From the NCBI RefSeq assembly GCF_003182475.1, contig NZ_QGTS01000002.1, positions 267,749 to 331,748 of the forward strand: a stretch of 64,000 bases of DNA. Reading direction: 5' to 3'. The position numbers and the translations under genes were made by a program. The number at the start of each line of letters is the position of its first letter. Within the stretch, counting starts at the first letter, position 1. A model generated the notes under the pieces. It was not told the DNA's origin, ran no database searches, and saw nothing but the letters and a program-made list of their open reading frames with translations. The stretch comes from Mangrovibacter plantisponsor. GTDB lineage: Bacteria > Pseudomonadota > Gammaproteobacteria > Enterobacterales > Enterobacteriaceae. This document shows, one piece after another, positions 9,540-19,160 of this stretch.

Positions 9540-10523
9540 ATGAGTTTAACCCGACGTGCATTTGTAGCCGGGGCAACAGCCTGCCTGGCTGCCCCTTTTC
9601 TGAGTTATGGGGCAACTGCGCCCACAACCAGAGGTGAACTGGTGTTTGGGTACGGCCGTACCGGGATTGGCAGCGTGCTGGCCGAGGATATGATTGCGCT
9701 GATTGCCCAAACCTATGACAAAAACCGTTACCACCTGGTCAACCTGCCAGGGGATAACAGCCTCAGAGCGGTGGAAACCGTAAAAACGGGGGATAGCGAT
9801 GGATCTGTGCTGCTGCAGGCGCAGTCGCCACAAATGACGCTACTGCCCAGCATCTACCGTTCCCTGCCGTATGACCCACTGGCGGATTTCCGCCCACTGG
9901 CGATTATGGGGGAATACACCCTGTTACTGACGCTGGGGAAACTGGTAGACCCGGAGGTGAAAACGCTGGATGGCTTCCTTGAGTGGGTGCTGAGAAACCC
10001 TGAATACCGCAACCTTGGGTTTACCCAGTATGGTTCCAGCGGCCAGGTGGCTCAGGCGATTATTGCGCACAGCAAAGAAGTCGCGCTGCAGCCGGTTGCC
10101 TATTATGGCTCATCCATGATGATTGATGACCTGCGCCGTGGCTATTTATCCGCAGGCCTGGTGATTGCCGGCAATTCGCCTGAGAGCTATACCTCTGGTG
10201 AATTACGGGCGGTGGCGGTGACCAGTAAACAACGCCACCCAGGTTGGGAAAATGTCGCTACCTGCCGTGAGCAGGGTGTGGCGGATATGGATATTAATGG
10301 CTGGTATGGCTGGTTTGCCCCGGCAAGCATACCAGACAGAGTGTACGAGCCGTTGCATGATGCCATTCATTCCGGGCTGGAAAGCCGTGATTACCAGCAG
10401 GTACTTGCGCGCTATTCGCTAAAACCCGTGGATTTAACACCTAAGGCTATTCGGGAGCGTATCAGAGAAGAACAGGACTATTACGCCAGCATGGTGGACA
10501 GCTACCAGATTCGCCGTGTTTGA
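9540..10523 (+). CDS. Bug-family (TctC-like) periplasmic binding protein, first copy
   Basis: 327 residues beginning with a twin-arginine type signal (SLTRRAFVAG, then a hydrophobic stretch ending near SYGATA), so it is likely exported folded by Tat. The body matches tripartite tricarboxylate transporter receptors of the Bug family, with typical segments VNLPGDNSLRAVE, LGFTQYGSSGQVAQ and DINGWYGWFAPASIPDRV. No TctA or TctB membrane partners are nearby. A good ribosome site (AAGGAG) precedes the ATG, and the gene follows the M50-HlyD gene by 19 bases, so it is probably part of the export operon. The ligand is unknown. Confidence 0.85.
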   Translation: MSLTRRAFVAGATACLAAPFLSYGATAPTTRGELVFGYGRTGIGSVLAEDMIALIAQTYDKNRYHLVNLPGDNSLRAVETVKTGDSDGSVLLQAQSPQMTLLPSIYRSLPYDPLADFRPLAIMGEYTLLLTLGKLVDPEVKTLDGFLEWVLRNPEYRNLGFTQYGSSGQVAQAIIAHSKEVALQPVAYYGSSMMIDDLRRGYLSAGLVIAGNSPESYTSGELRAVAVTSKQRHPGWENVATCREQGVADMDINGWYGWFAPASIPDRVYEPLHDAIHSGLESRDYQQVLARYSLKPVDLTPKAIRERIREEQDYYASMVDSYQIRRV

Positions 10524-10546
10524 ATACCGACTAACAAGGAAACGCT

Positions 10547-11530
10547 ATGGCAGTATCTCGCAGGGCATTATTAGGACTTGGCGCGTCAATGCTGTTACCC
10601 CGGATGGCCAGCGGCGCGCATACTGACCCAAAAGGGGCAGCAAACCGAGCGGTATTTGGCTACGGGCGTACCGGCCTGGGAACAGAGTTGGGTGAAAAAA
10701 TACTGGCCCTGTTACCCAATTATTACCCGCAGCGCAGTTGGCAAATAGAAAATATGCCGGGCGAAAACAGTATTCGCGCCATGCGTTATGTGTGCCAGGC
10801 TCCGCGAGATGGCAGCACTATATTATTGGCGCAGTCGCCGCAAATGACGGCGTTTCCCTCACTGTACCGCCAGTTACCTTATTCCCCTGAGCGCGATTTT
10901 ATTCCCCTGGCAATTACCGGTGAATATGCCTTGTTTATGGCGCTTGGCCCGGTTGTCGACCCGGCGGTAAAAAGCCTTGATGACTACCTGCGCTGGGTAG
11001 TGAAAAACCCCTCTTTCAATAATATTGGTTTTACTCAGTTTGGTTCGCCAGGCAACATGGCTCAGTTAATTCTTAGCCGGGAAAAAGGGGTGGCGCTGCA
11101 ACCCCAGGTATACCGGGGAACGTCCATGATTATTGACGATTTGCTGGAAGGCTACCTGGCCGCCGCATTTCTGATTGGTGGTAATGGCGCGCGGTTAATG
11201 CGCAATGGTATTTTGCGCCCCATTGCGGTTACCAGCCAGTTTCGGGTGCCGGGCTGGGATGTGCCCACTTGCCGTGAGCAGGGCATTCCCCAAATAAACC
11301 TGACGGGCTGGTATGGCTGGTTTCTGCCTGCCGGGACACCAGACAGCATTGCGAAACCCCTGCAGGCAGCGATGCAAAACCTGATAGTCAGTTACGACTG
11401 CCTTGAAGTATTACGCTCGAGCTCGTTAAAACCGGTTTATGACTCGCCGGCGACCATTACCACACGCATTAAAACAGAACAGGCGCATTATGCCGCACTG
11501 GTTGAGGAATACCGGGTCCAGCGGGTGTAA
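10547..11530 (+). CDS. Bug-family (TctC-like) periplasmic binding protein, second copy
   Basis: 327 residues, exactly the length of its upstream neighbour and clearly paralogous: ENMPGENSIRAMRYV, IGFTQFGSPGNMAQ and NLTGWYGWFLPAGTPDSI align with the first copy. It also opens with a twin-arginine signal (VSRRALLGLG). The pair is a diverged tandem duplication lying 23 bases apart, with AAGGAAA before this ATG. It has no adjacent transporter permeases. The tight linkage to the adhesin export genes suggests a ligand-sensing or accessory envelope role rather than solute uptake, but that is inference. Confidence 0.85.
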   Translation: MAVSRRALLGLGASMLLPRMASGAHTDPKGAANRAVFGYGRTGLGTELGEKILALLPNYYPQRSWQIENMPGENSIRAMRYVCQAPRDGSTILLAQSPQMTAFPSLYRQLPYSPERDFIPLAITGEYALFMALGPVVDPAVKSLDDYLRWVVKNPSFNNIGFTQFGSPGNMAQLILSREKGVALQPQVYRGTSMIIDDLLEGYLAAAFLIGGNGARLMRNGILRPIAVTSQFRVPGWDVPTCREQGIPQINLTGWYGWFLPAGTPDSIAKPLQAAMQNLIVSYDCLEVLRSSSLKPVYDSPATITTRIKTEQAHYAALVEEYRVQRV

Positions 11531-11619
11531 CCTGGTTATTTTGGCCTGCTGATAAGCTGGGGATTTTGCCTGAAACCACGAGTATACTGATGAAAAACAT
11601 CAGTAAAAACAGGTGAAAA

Positions 11620-12300
11620 ATGGCGTCTTCTCCTTTATTGGCGGTGCAGCATGTCAGTTATCAGTCCGGTAGCCAGTCTATTCTGGCCGACATTTCCCTT
11701 GAGGTGCAGGCGGGTGAATGCCGCCTGATCACCGGCCCTTCCGGGTGCGGCAAGAGCACTTTATTGAAAATCATTGGTGGTTTACTCACACCTGACAGCG
11801 GCACGCTGGTACTGAACGGGCGTGCCAGTGACGCGTTTACGCCGGAAGCCTGGCGCCAGGCTGTGGGTTATTGCACCCAAACCCCGGCTCTGTTTGGCGA
11901 CACGGTGTATGACAACCTGGCGTTTCCCTGGGTTTTGCGCCAGAAAAAGCCGGATAAAGCCCGTTTACGCGCCGACCTGGCAACAGTAAACCTGGCGGAA
12001 GATACCCTGGAAAAATCAATACAGTCGTTATCTGGTGGGGAAAAGCAGCGTGTTTCTCTGATTCGTAACCTGCAATTTTTGCCACAAGTATTACTGCTGG
12101 ACGAAATCACCAGTGCGCTGGATGAAGAGAACAAACAGACAGTACATAAGCTGATTGCCGGGTTGGTGAAAGAACAACACCTGGGCGTGTTATGGGTGAC
12201 GCACGACACCAGCGAACTGCGTGAACTGGGCGATGTAATTACGTTGCCGGCGCGCCTTAAGGAACAGAGTGAACAGGAGGGATCCCATGAATCAGCATAA
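11620..12300 (+). CDS. fetA: Iron export ABC transporter ATP-binding protein FetA
   Basis: 226-residue ABC ATPase with Walker A GPSGCGKST, signature LSGGEKQRV and Walker B VLLLDEITSALD. Together with the following permease it matches FetAB (YbbL-YbbM), which exports iron and protects against peroxide stress in E. coli. The stop overlaps the permease start by 14 bases. It begins 89 bases after the second Bug gene and is separated from it by a TACTGATG/CATCAGTA inverted repeat (about 11585-11605), so it is likely a separate unit rather than the missing ATPase of the adhesin exporter. Confidence 0.9.
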   Translation: MASSPLLAVQHVSYQSGSQSILADISLEVQAGECRLITGPSGCGKSTLLKIIGGLLTPDSGTLVLNGRASDAFTPEAWRQAVGYCTQTPALFGDTVYDNLAFPWVLRQKKPDKARLRADLATVNLAEDTLEKSIQSLSGGEKQRVSLIRNLQFLPQVLLLDEITSALDEENKQTVHKLIAGLVKEQHLGVLWVTHDTSELRELGDVITLPARLKEQSEQEGSHESA

Positions 12301-13078
12301 CATTACCAATGAATCGCTGGCGCTGTCTTTGGTGCTGGTTGTGGTTGCGATTGTTATCAGCAATAAAGAAAAGCTTGGCCTGGAGCGGGATATTGTGTGG
12401 AGCATTGCCCGCGCCATTGTACAACTGGTGGCCGTTGGCTATGTACTGAAATACATATTTGATGTCAACCATGCACTGCTGACGGTACTGATGGTGTTAT
12501 TTATCTGCCTGAATGCGGCGTGGAATGCCAAAAAGCGCAGTAAATATATTGATAAGGCCTTTGTCATTTCGTTCGTGGCGATTACCGGTGGGGCAGTGCT
12601 GACGCTCAGTGTGCTGGTGTTTACCGGGTCGATTGCCTTTGTGCCCATGCAGGTTATCCCGATTTCCGGAATGATTGCCGGTAACGCAATGGTGGCAGTG
12701 GGGTTGTGCTACAACAACCTTGGGCAACGGTTTTCGGCAGAGCAACAGCGCATTCAGGAAATGCTCAGCCTGGGCGCGACCCCGAAACAGGCTTCGGCGC
12801 AATTAATTCGCGACAGCATTCGTGCCGCGCTGATTCCCACGGTGGATTCAGCAAAAACGGTGGGGCTGGTGAGCTTGCCTGGCATGATGTCCGGGCTGAT
12901 TTTTGCCGGTATCGACCCGGTAAAAGCGATTAAATACCAAATAATGGTGACGTTTATGCTGTTATCGACAGCGAGTCTTTCAACCATTCTGGCCGGGTAC
13001 CTGGCATATCGCCGTTTCTACAATGAACGCCACCAGTTGCAGGTGCGGGTTCAGGGGGCAAAACCTGGGGTTAAATAA
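12287..13078 (+). CDS. fetB: Iron export permease FetB
   Basis: 263 residues when started at ATG 12287, which follows a strong AGGAGG site lying inside fetA. The protein has about six to seven membrane helices and the conserved segments MIAGNAMVAVGLCYNNL, LGATPKQASAQLIRDSIRAALIPTVDS and GLVSLPGMMSGLIFAGIDPVKAIKYQI, diagnostic of the UPF0014/FetB family. It forms a two-gene exporter with fetA in the inner membrane. Its 3' end overlaps the convergent ArsR gene by 8 bases. Confidence 0.92.
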   Translation: MNQHNITNESLALSLVLVVVAIVISNKEKLGLERDIVWSIARAIVQLVAVGYVLKYIFDVNHALLTVLMVLFICLNAAWNAKKRSKYIDKAFVISFVAITGGAVLTLSVLVFTGSIAFVPMQVIPISGMIAGNAMVAVGLCYNNLGQRFSAEQQRIQEMLSLGATPKQASAQLIRDSIRAALIPTVDSAKTVGLVSLPGMMSGLIFAGIDPVKAIKYQIMVTFMLLSTASLSTILAGYLAYRRFYNERHQLQVRVQGAKPGVK

Positions 13079-13364
13079 TTTTCAGTAACGTTTCCAGTAA
13101 GCCGGGAAACAGCGCATCCAGGTCTTCCCGGCGCAATGAAATCAAATTTTCCCGCCCTTGTGGGCGCTGCCAGATAATGCCGCTGTCGCGCAGTACGCGC
13201 CAGTGGTGAGTCATGGTGGATTTCGCCACATCACGCCGCAGTGTACCGCAGGCTTGTTCACCCTGTTCAGCAAGGCTTTTCACTACATCAAGACGGATAG
13301 GGTTGCCCAGCGCCAGCAGGACATTTTCAAGGCGAATTTGTTCTCGTTCGGGATGGTGCTTCAT
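13071..13364 (-). CDS. ArsR-family winged-helix regulator
   Basis: 97 residues with the ArsR winged helix: ALGNPIRLDVVKSLAEQGEQACGTL, then the recognition helix region KSTMTHHWRVLRDSGIIWQRPQG and wing RENLISLRREDL. No clear metal-binding cysteine pair is seen (only one Cys, in QACGTL), so the inducer is not obvious. It is convergent with fetB and divergent from the EF-G paralogue, sharing a 222-bp control region that holds a palindrome. It could regulate itself and the EF-G gene. Iron-linked control of fetAB is less likely because it sits at that operon's 3' end. Confidence 0.85.
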   Translation of the reverse strand: MKHHPEREQIRLENVLLALGNPIRLDVVKSLAEQGEQACGTLRRDVAKSTMTHHWRVLRDSGIIWQRPQGRENLISLRREDLDALFPGLLETLLKII

Positions 13365-13456
13365 AGGCTTCCTGTGGTCTGTTACCCGCCGCGAGCGGCG
13401 AGGGCGTAATATACCTGAACACCCTGTCTCTTGCTATGTATGCCGGGTGGTGAGTT

Positions 13457-13554
13457 TTGACAAATAACAACGATGATAATAATAGTTCGATAATACTCGT
13501 ACAGTTGTACTATGATGTGTTTCATTGATGAAGCGCAGAAAATGGTTTCTGCGT
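13457..13554 (+). promoter_or_regulatory. Control region between ArsR gene and EF-G gene
   Basis: A possible -35 TTCGAT (13486-13491) and -10 TACTAT (13508-13513) are 16 bases apart. A 12-bp palindrome GTACAGTTGTAC (13499-13510) lies across the spacer and -10, which is a good operator position for repression. A TTGACA is also present at 13457. A perfect 8-bp hairpin (CGCAGAAA/TTTCTGCG, 13534-13553) lies in the leader, 33 bases before the EF-G start. Assignment of the operator to ArsR is inference. Confidence 0.5.
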
Positions 13555-13586
13555 AAAAAACTGGTCTTACAGACTAAGGACGCATT

Positions 13587-15689
13587 ATGCCCCGACCCAT
13601 CCCCCTCGAACGTTATCGCAATATTGGTATCTCGGCTCATATTGATGCCGGTAAAACCACTACCACGGAACGTATCCTGTTTTACACTGGCCTGAGCCAT
13701 AAACTGGGCGAAGTTCATGATGGCGCGGCAACAACCGACTGGATGGCCCAGGAGCAGGAACGTGGAATTACCATAACATCGGCTGCTGTTACCTGCTTTT
13801 GGCCGGGTATGGACCATAATTTCGATCCACACCATATTACGATTATCGATACCCCAGGCCATGTGGATTTCACCATAGAGGTGGAACGTTCCATGCGCGT
13901 GCTGGATGGTGCCGTTATGGTGTATGACGCAGTGGGCGGGGTGCAGCCCCAGTCTGAAACTGTGTGGCGCCAGGCGAATAAATACCATGTGCCGCGCATT
14001 GCGTTCGTCAACAAAATGGACCGCCAGGGTGCTGATTTCCTGCGGGTGGTACAAATGATGAAAGACCGCCTGCATGCTAACCCGGTGCCGGTTACGTTAC
14101 CCATTGGCAGTGAAGAGCACTTCACCGGTGTGGTGGATTTGATCAAGATGCACGCGGTGTACTGGGATGAAGAAAATCAGGGGATGACGTTCCGTTATGA
14201 ACCCATTCCAGATGAGCTTAAGGCGTTAGCCAGTGAGTGGCGGGAAAACCTGCTGGCTGCGGCGGCTGAAGCCAGTGAAACCTTGATGGACCGCTACCTG
14301 GAAAGCGGTGAATTACCTGAACAGGCTATTTTTGACGGTCTGCGTGCCCGCACTATTGCTGGTGAGATTCAGCCGGTACTGTGTGGCAGCGCGTTTAAAA
14401 ATAAAGGTGTGCAACTGCTGCTCGATGCCGTGGTGACACTGATGCCATCGCCGCTGGATATTCCGCCCGTTAGTGGGCTGGATGAACAGGACAAACCGGT
14501 GACCCGTGCCGCTGATGAAAAAGCACCGTTCTCTGCGCTGGCCTTTAAACTGATGACCGACCCGTATGTGGGCCAGTTAACCTTTATCCGGGTGTATTCC
14601 GGTACGCTGCACAAAGGCGACCAGGTGTACATTCCCGGTACGGGCAAGAAAGAGCGCATTGGCCGTATTGTGCAAATGCATGCCAATAACCGCCATGAAG
14701 TGGATGTACTGTATGCCGGTGATATTGCTGCCTGTGTGGGCCTGAAAGATGTCACCACCGGGGAAACGCTGTGTGACCCGGCGGCAGTACTTACTCTGGA
14801 ACGCATGGTGTTCCCGGAACCGGTTATTTCGCTGGCGATTGAGCCGAAAACCCGCGATGACCAGGAAAAAATGAGCCTGGCGTTACAGCGGCTGGCGGCA
14901 GAAGACCCGTCATTCCGGTTACGGACAGACGAAGAATCTGGCCAGACGATTATCTCCGGCATGGGGGAGTTGCACCTGGATATTATCGTTGACCGCATGA
15001 AACGTGAGTTTGGTGTGGAAGCCCGAATTGGCCGCCCGCAAGTAACTTACCGTGAAACATTGCGTAAAGCGGTAAGCGATGTGGAAGGCAAATTTATTCG
15101 CCAGTCTGGTGGTAAAGGGCAGTACGGCCATGTGGTTATCAGCGTTGAGCCTCAGGAGCCAGGCGCGGGTTTTGCTTTTGCCGATGCCACCAAAGGCGGT
15201 GTGGTGCCGAAAGAGTACATTCCTTCTGTGGAGAAAGGTATTCGCGATGCCCTGTCTACCGGGGTGGTGGCCGGTTACCCGGTGGTGGATGTAAAAGCCA
15301 CGCTGACCTTTGGCTCTTACCACGAGGTGGACTCCTCAGAAATGGCATTCCGCATGGCGGGCAGTATGGCGTTTCGTGAAGCCGCCCGCCGCGCATCACC
15401 GGTGTTACTGGAGCCGGTGATGCATGTGGAAGTGGAAACGCCGGAAGAGTATGCCGGTAACGTGATGGGGGATTTGTCATCACGTCGCGGCCTGGTTCAG
15501 GGGATGGAAGAACAGGTGGGAAGCCGCATTGTCCGGGCAGATGTGCCGTTGTCGGAGATGTTTGGTTATTCGACCATTTTGCGTTCTATGACCCAGGGGC
15601 GCGCCACGTTTAGTATGGAGTTCCACCATTATGCCGAGGCGCCGGATAACGTGGCGCAGGAGGTTGTGGTGGCGAGGGGTAAAAAGTAA
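13587..15689 (+). CDS. Elongation factor G paralogue (complete)
   Basis: 700 residues, full EF-G length. All GTPase motifs are intact: P-loop [11 protein letters not shown], switch [22 protein letters not shown] and GSAFKNKG. Domain [13 protein letters not shown] and the C-terminal [20 protein letters not shown] are also conserved. The gene stands alone, without rpsL, rpsG or tuf, so it is very probably a second copy in addition to the usual fusA of the str operon. It is clearly EF-G and close to the enterobacterial type, but has many substitutions. AAGGA precedes the ATG. A role under stress or antibiotic exposure is possible but not shown. Confidence 0.92.
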   Translation: MPRPIPLERYRNIGISAHIDAGKTTTTERILFYTGLSHKLGEVHDGAATTDWMAQEQERGITITSAAVTCFWPGMDHNFDPHHITIIDTPGHVDFTIEVERSMRVLDGAVMVYDAVGGVQPQSETVWRQANKYHVPRIAFVNKMDRQGADFLRVVQMMKDRLHANPVPVTLPIGSEEHFTGVVDLIKMHAVYWDEENQGMTFRYEPIPDELKALASEWRENLLAAAAEASETLMDRYLESGELPEQAIFDGLRARTIAGEIQPVLCGSAFKNKGVQLLLDAVVTLMPSPLDIPPVSGLDEQDKPVTRAADEKAPFSALAFKLMTDPYVGQLTFIRVYSGTLHKGDQVYIPGTGKKERIGRIVQMHANNRHEVDVLYAGDIAACVGLKDVTTGETLCDPAAVLTLERMVFPEPVISLAIEPKTRDDQEKMSLALQRLAAEDPSFRLRTDEESGQTIISGMGELHLDIIVDRMKREFGVEARIGRPQVTYRETLRKAVSDVEGKFIRQSGGKGQYGHVVISVEPQEPGAGFAFADATKGGVVPKEYIPSVEKGIRDALSTGVVAGYPVVDVKATLTFGSYHEVDSSEMAFRMAGSMAFREAARRASPVLLEPVMHVEVETPEEYAGNVMGDLSSRRGLVQGMEEQVGSRIVRADVPLSEMFGYSTILRSMTQGRATFSMEFHHYAEAPDNVAQEVVVARGKK

Positions 15690-15707
15690 GGGGTTGTTTT
15701 AGTTCAC

Positions 15708-15745
15708 CCAGCCCTGGTGTTTCTGGTTCCGGTCACCAGGGCTGG
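15708..15745 (+). terminator. Inverted repeat after EF-G gene, possible terminator
   Basis: AGCCCTGGTG at 15710-15719 pairs perfectly with CACCAGGGCT at 15734-15743, extended by two C-G pairs outside. There is no run of T after it, so intrinsic termination is uncertain. Confidence 0.4.
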
Positions 15746-15780
15746 TGTGGGTGTTCCGCTTACTTTGCACTGATGGCAGT

Positions 15781-16117
15781 GTGGTGAAAGTTCCGTTCAC
15801 CTGAAGTGTAGTTGTTTCCGTTCACTTGCAGTGATGCGTTTAATGTGGCTTCACAGCCAGTGAACGGGCGAAGGGGGCTCACCCCCTTTGCAATCCCCGT
15901 TTTCGCGGGCGACCGGTGCTGCGCACTGCGTTCACCTCCGGGCAGTCAGCCTGCGGCCGGCTCGACTCGGCGTCCATGCCTCGGTTCGCCTTATTCCGCC
16001 ATCCGGGCGGAATAACCTTGTCTTCCTTTCTGCGGTTCACCGGTCTTACGCGACACAACTCTCGCTGCAAGTAGCGGGGTTTTTTGTGTTGTGTTGAGTG
16101 GCTGTTGAATTTGTGCC
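15781..16117 (+). repeat. ~340-bp structured non-coding repeat, copy 1
   Basis: First of three related copies (others at 16938 and 18371). Each starts with one or two short GTTCACTTGnAGTG-like units and continues through small hairpins (GGGGGCTCACCCCC; CCCCGTTTTCGCGGG; ATTCCGCC/GGGCGGAAT with a 4-base loop). Each ends in CGCTGCAAGTAGCG followed by a T run, a terminator-like hairpin (16059-16085 here). About 190 bases in the middle are nearly identical between copies. Short frames on both strands exist but lack start signals and coding character. It looks like a structured RNA or mobile cassette boundary; no family name can be given from sight. Confidence 0.85.
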
Positions 16118-16193
16118 TGGCCTGTCTTTGTGTGTTTTTTGCTGCTGGCTTATTGGTAGGGTGGCAGATTTGTGACGGCTGTTTTATTGAGAT

Positions 16194-16237
16194 TATAGTG
16201 AATTCATTATAATCTCAATTATAGCGAATTCACTATA
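16194..16237 (+). promoter_or_regulatory. Promoter/operator of HigBA-like module
   Basis: TATAGTGAATTC (16194-16205) and its exact reverse complement GAATTCACTATA (16226-16237) flank a perfect TATAAT (16208-16213). An antitoxin or toxin-antitoxin complex bound to both half-sites would cover the promoter, as is usual for autoregulated type II modules. Confidence 0.65.
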
Positions 16238-16245
16238 GGCTTACT

Positions 16246-16596
16246 ATGTGGGAAATCATAACAACGGAGTGTTTTGATGAGTGGTTTTTGGGGCAGGAAG
16301 ATGCTCTCAGAGAGTCGGTTTATGTCGCTATGGGGGTGTTGGAGAAATTCGGTCCTAAATTGGGCAGGCCGTATGTTGATACATTAAAAGGTTCTTCTTT
16401 TGCAAACATGAAAGAACTGCGTATACAGCATGCCGGTAATCCTGTCAGAGCGTTTTTTGCTTTTGATCCCACCCGGCAGGCAATCGTCTTGTGTGCTGGT
16501 GATAAAACAGGGTTAAACGAGCAACGTTTCTATAAGGACATGATCAGGCTGGCTGATTCGGAATACCGCAAACATCTTATAACACTGGAGAAATAA
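16246..16596 (+). CDS. RelE/HigB-family toxin
   Basis: 116 residues of the phage-derived Gp49-like/HigB (RelE superfamily) toxins, expected to be an mRNA interferase. Diagnostic segments are GPKLGRPYVDTLKGSSFANMKELRIQH, VRAFFAFDPTRQAIVLCAGDKTG and the basic tail with Y-KDMIRLADSEYRKHL. The toxin gene lies first and the antitoxin follows after 2 bases, the characteristic HigBA order. The module sits between copies 1 and 2 of the 340-bp repeat. Base composition is lower in GC than in neighbouring core genes. Confidence 0.88.
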   Translation: MWEIITTECFDEWFLGQEDALRESVYVAMGVLEKFGPKLGRPYVDTLKGSSFANMKELRIQHAGNPVRAFFAFDPTRQAIVLCAGDKTGLNEQRFYKDMIRLADSEYRKHLITLEK

Positions 16597-16598
16597 TT

Positions 16599-16898
16599 AT
16601 GGCGACTTACAGAGAACTCCTGGCTAAAGAAAGCCCTGAAATGCAGGCGCGTGTAGCTGAGCGGGTTGAGGCGGTCAGTATCCAGATTGCGCTTAGCATG
16701 TTGCGTGACGAATTGAATATTTCACAGACAGAGCTGGCTGCGGCTATGGGGGTAAAACAGCCTTCGGTTGCACGAATAGAACAGGCTGGCAATGATCCGC
16801 GGCTTTCTACACTGAAGCGCTATGTGCAGGCGTTAGGGGGAGAGTTAAGTCTGGATGTGACGCTGCCGACAGGTAAGCGGGTTGCTTTTCATCTTTGA
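16599..16898 (+). CDS. HigA-like XRE-family antitoxin
   Basis: 99 residues with an XRE helix-turn-helix in the second half (LNISQTELAAAMGVKQPSVARIEQAGNDPRLSTLKRYVQALGG). The N-terminal helix ESPEMQARVAERVEAVSIQIA probably contacts the toxin. It follows the toxin gene by 2 bases. Expected role: neutralises the toxin and represses the shared promoter through the inverted repeat upstream. Confidence 0.88.
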   Translation: MATYRELLAKESPEMQARVAERVEAVSIQIALSMLRDELNISQTELAAAMGVKQPSVARIEQAGNDPRLSTLKRYVQALGGELSLDVTLPTGKRVAFHL

Positions 16899-16937
16899 TT
16901 GGTTGTTGTGAACCTGATGCCGGTGCGCTGACTTTGT

Positions 16938-17303
16938 GTGGTTTTTCCGTTCACTTTTCACTGTGTCAGTGTGGTGAAATTTCACTGTGACAGTATGGTG
17001 AAAGTTCCGTTCACTTCCAGTAACGTGGTTAATGTGGCTTCACAGCCTGTGAACGTGTTAAGGGGCCCGCCCCTTAACAATCCGGTTTTTCGCGGGCAAC
17101 CGGTGCTGCGCACTGCGTTCACCTCCGGGCAGTCAGCCTGCGGCCGGCTCGACTCGGCATCCCTGCCTCGGTTCGCCTTATTCCGCCGTCCGGGCGGAAT
17201 AACCTTGTCTTCCTTTCTGCGGTTCACCGGTCTTACGCGAACAGGCCTCGCTGCAAGTAGCGGGGCTTTTTGTGTTGTGCTGAGTGGCTGTGGGATTTGT
17301 GCC
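16938..17303 (+). repeat. ~340-bp structured non-coding repeat, copy 2
   Basis: It matches copies 1 and 3 from GTGGCTTCACAGCC onward and ends with the same CGCTGCAAGTAGCGGGG hairpin and T run (about 17250-17271). Its 5' part is longer and contains three GTTCAC- or CACTGT-type short units. It separates the HigBA-like module from the DUF1778-GNAT module. The rest of the gap to 17511 shows no convincing gene. Confidence 0.85.
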
Positions 17304-17511
17304 TTTAATGTCGCTAGTGCGGTCTCTGTTGGAAAGAGGATGGAGGTGTTCCACGAACATGGAGAGGAAGGGCTTCGTTCTTTTCGTGTGAGCAAAAAAG
17401 GCACTTTTATAGCACCGGGTAAGATGAGCAGAAAAAGCAGCAGTAAGTGACGAAGTGTGATTGGCGCGAACCAAGCATAATCATTCGAAATATGAAAGAC
17501 GATAATCTGGT

Positions 17512-17529
17512 GTATAGCGGTTGCTATAC
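17512..17529 (+). promoter_or_regulatory. Palindromic operator of DUF1778-GNAT module
   Basis: A perfect palindrome GTATAGC-GGTT-GCTATAC lies 48 bases before the antitoxin start. A further GCTATAC half-site occurs near 17560. This fits binding by a ribbon-helix-helix antitoxin. Confidence 0.55.
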
Positions 17530-17577
17530 ATTTTTATTGTGCTACGCTGTAAAGCAAATGCTATACAGGGGTATCTC

Positions 17578-18317
<740 letters not shown>

Positions 18318-18347
18318 GAGGTGAAGACCAATATGGCCATATTGCTA

Positions 18348-18702
18348 CGAGTAGCGGGGCTTTTTGTGTTGTTGTTTCTGTTCACTTGCAGTGTAGTTGT
18401 TTCCGTTCACTTGAAGTGATGGGGCTAATGTGGCTTCACAGCCTGTGAACGGGCTAAGGGGGCTCGCCCCCTTTGCAATCCCCGTTTTCGCGGGCGACCG
18501 GTGCTGCGCACTGCGTTCACCTCCGGGCAGTCAGCCTGCGGCCGGCTCGACTCGGCGTCCATGCCTCGGTTCGCCTTATTCCGCCGTCCGGGCGGAATAA
18601 CCTTGTCTTCCTTTCTGCGGTTCACCGGTCTTACGCGAACAGGCCCTCGCTGCAAGTAGCGGGGCTTTTTGTGTTGTGCTGAGTGGCTGTGGGATTTGTG
18701 CG
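18348..18702 (+). repeat. ~340-bp structured repeat, copy 3, preceded by a repeat-end fragment
   Basis: Copy 3 runs from about 18371 to 18702 and ends in CCTCGCTGCAAGTAGCGGGG plus T run. Just before it, at about 18348-18372, is an extra terminal fragment (ACGAGTAGCGGGGCTTTTTGTG) directly after the GNAT toxin stop. The order toxin - repeat end - repeat start resembles a junction left by cassette insertion or recombination between copies. Confidence 0.82.
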
Positions 18703-19160
18703 TTGTCTGTTTTCTTTGATTTTTGCTGAGATATTACAGGCGGGTGTGGAGTGTGGCATCTGAATCGTTGAGGCGTGCCTGGCGGGCCAGTGCCCCCTGC
18801 GGGCGCCGGGCGCAGCGGGTGAGAGAAAGCAGAGTGATGGACACGGCGCGCAATTTGCGCAGTACTGGCAGAGTGGATTTCGTTCCCCTGGGCTGCACTT
18901 CCATAACACCATCACGCACTACAACGGTGCGCTCTGGTAGCTCGGCGGTAATAAATGCAATATGTACAAAATTATAAAAAAGAGTGTAAAAACATATCAT
19001 TAAAGAAAAACCCTGTTAACTGGCATTACTTTTGCTTTAGTCGGGTTGCATGGCCTCGCCCCGTTATGGGCCTGGCAGGCAGCGTCGCCGTTCATGCCGT
19101 TGTACCTCCACGCTGGCGTCTTTGTAAGGCGCAGTGAAACTAACAGAATTCAGGCAAAGA
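18703..19160. other. Non-coding stretch and leader upstream of NCS1 permease
   Basis: No convincing gene is seen. A reverse frame at 18734-19000 lacks a ribosome site and was not accepted. From about 18950 the sequence becomes AT-rich and probably holds the promoter. At 19078-19089 GGC-AGCGTC-GCC could form a hexaloop with A at position 1 and G at position 4, the pattern bound by ANTAR proteins, but the stem is short. It is a weak candidate. Confidence 0.35.

Noticed and set aside
11620..13078. The ABC transporter after the Bug genes as the missing ATPase of the adhesin exporter
   Set aside because: Both proteins match the FetA-FetB iron exporter family, the permease lacks exporter-peptidase features, and an inverted repeat separates the units.
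18734..19000. Reverse-strand 88-residue frame beginning MICFYTLFYNFVHIAFITAE
   Set aside because: No ribosome site, low-complexity Arg-rich tail, and position within the repeat-to-leader transition. It might be a phage-derived peptide but cannot be supported.
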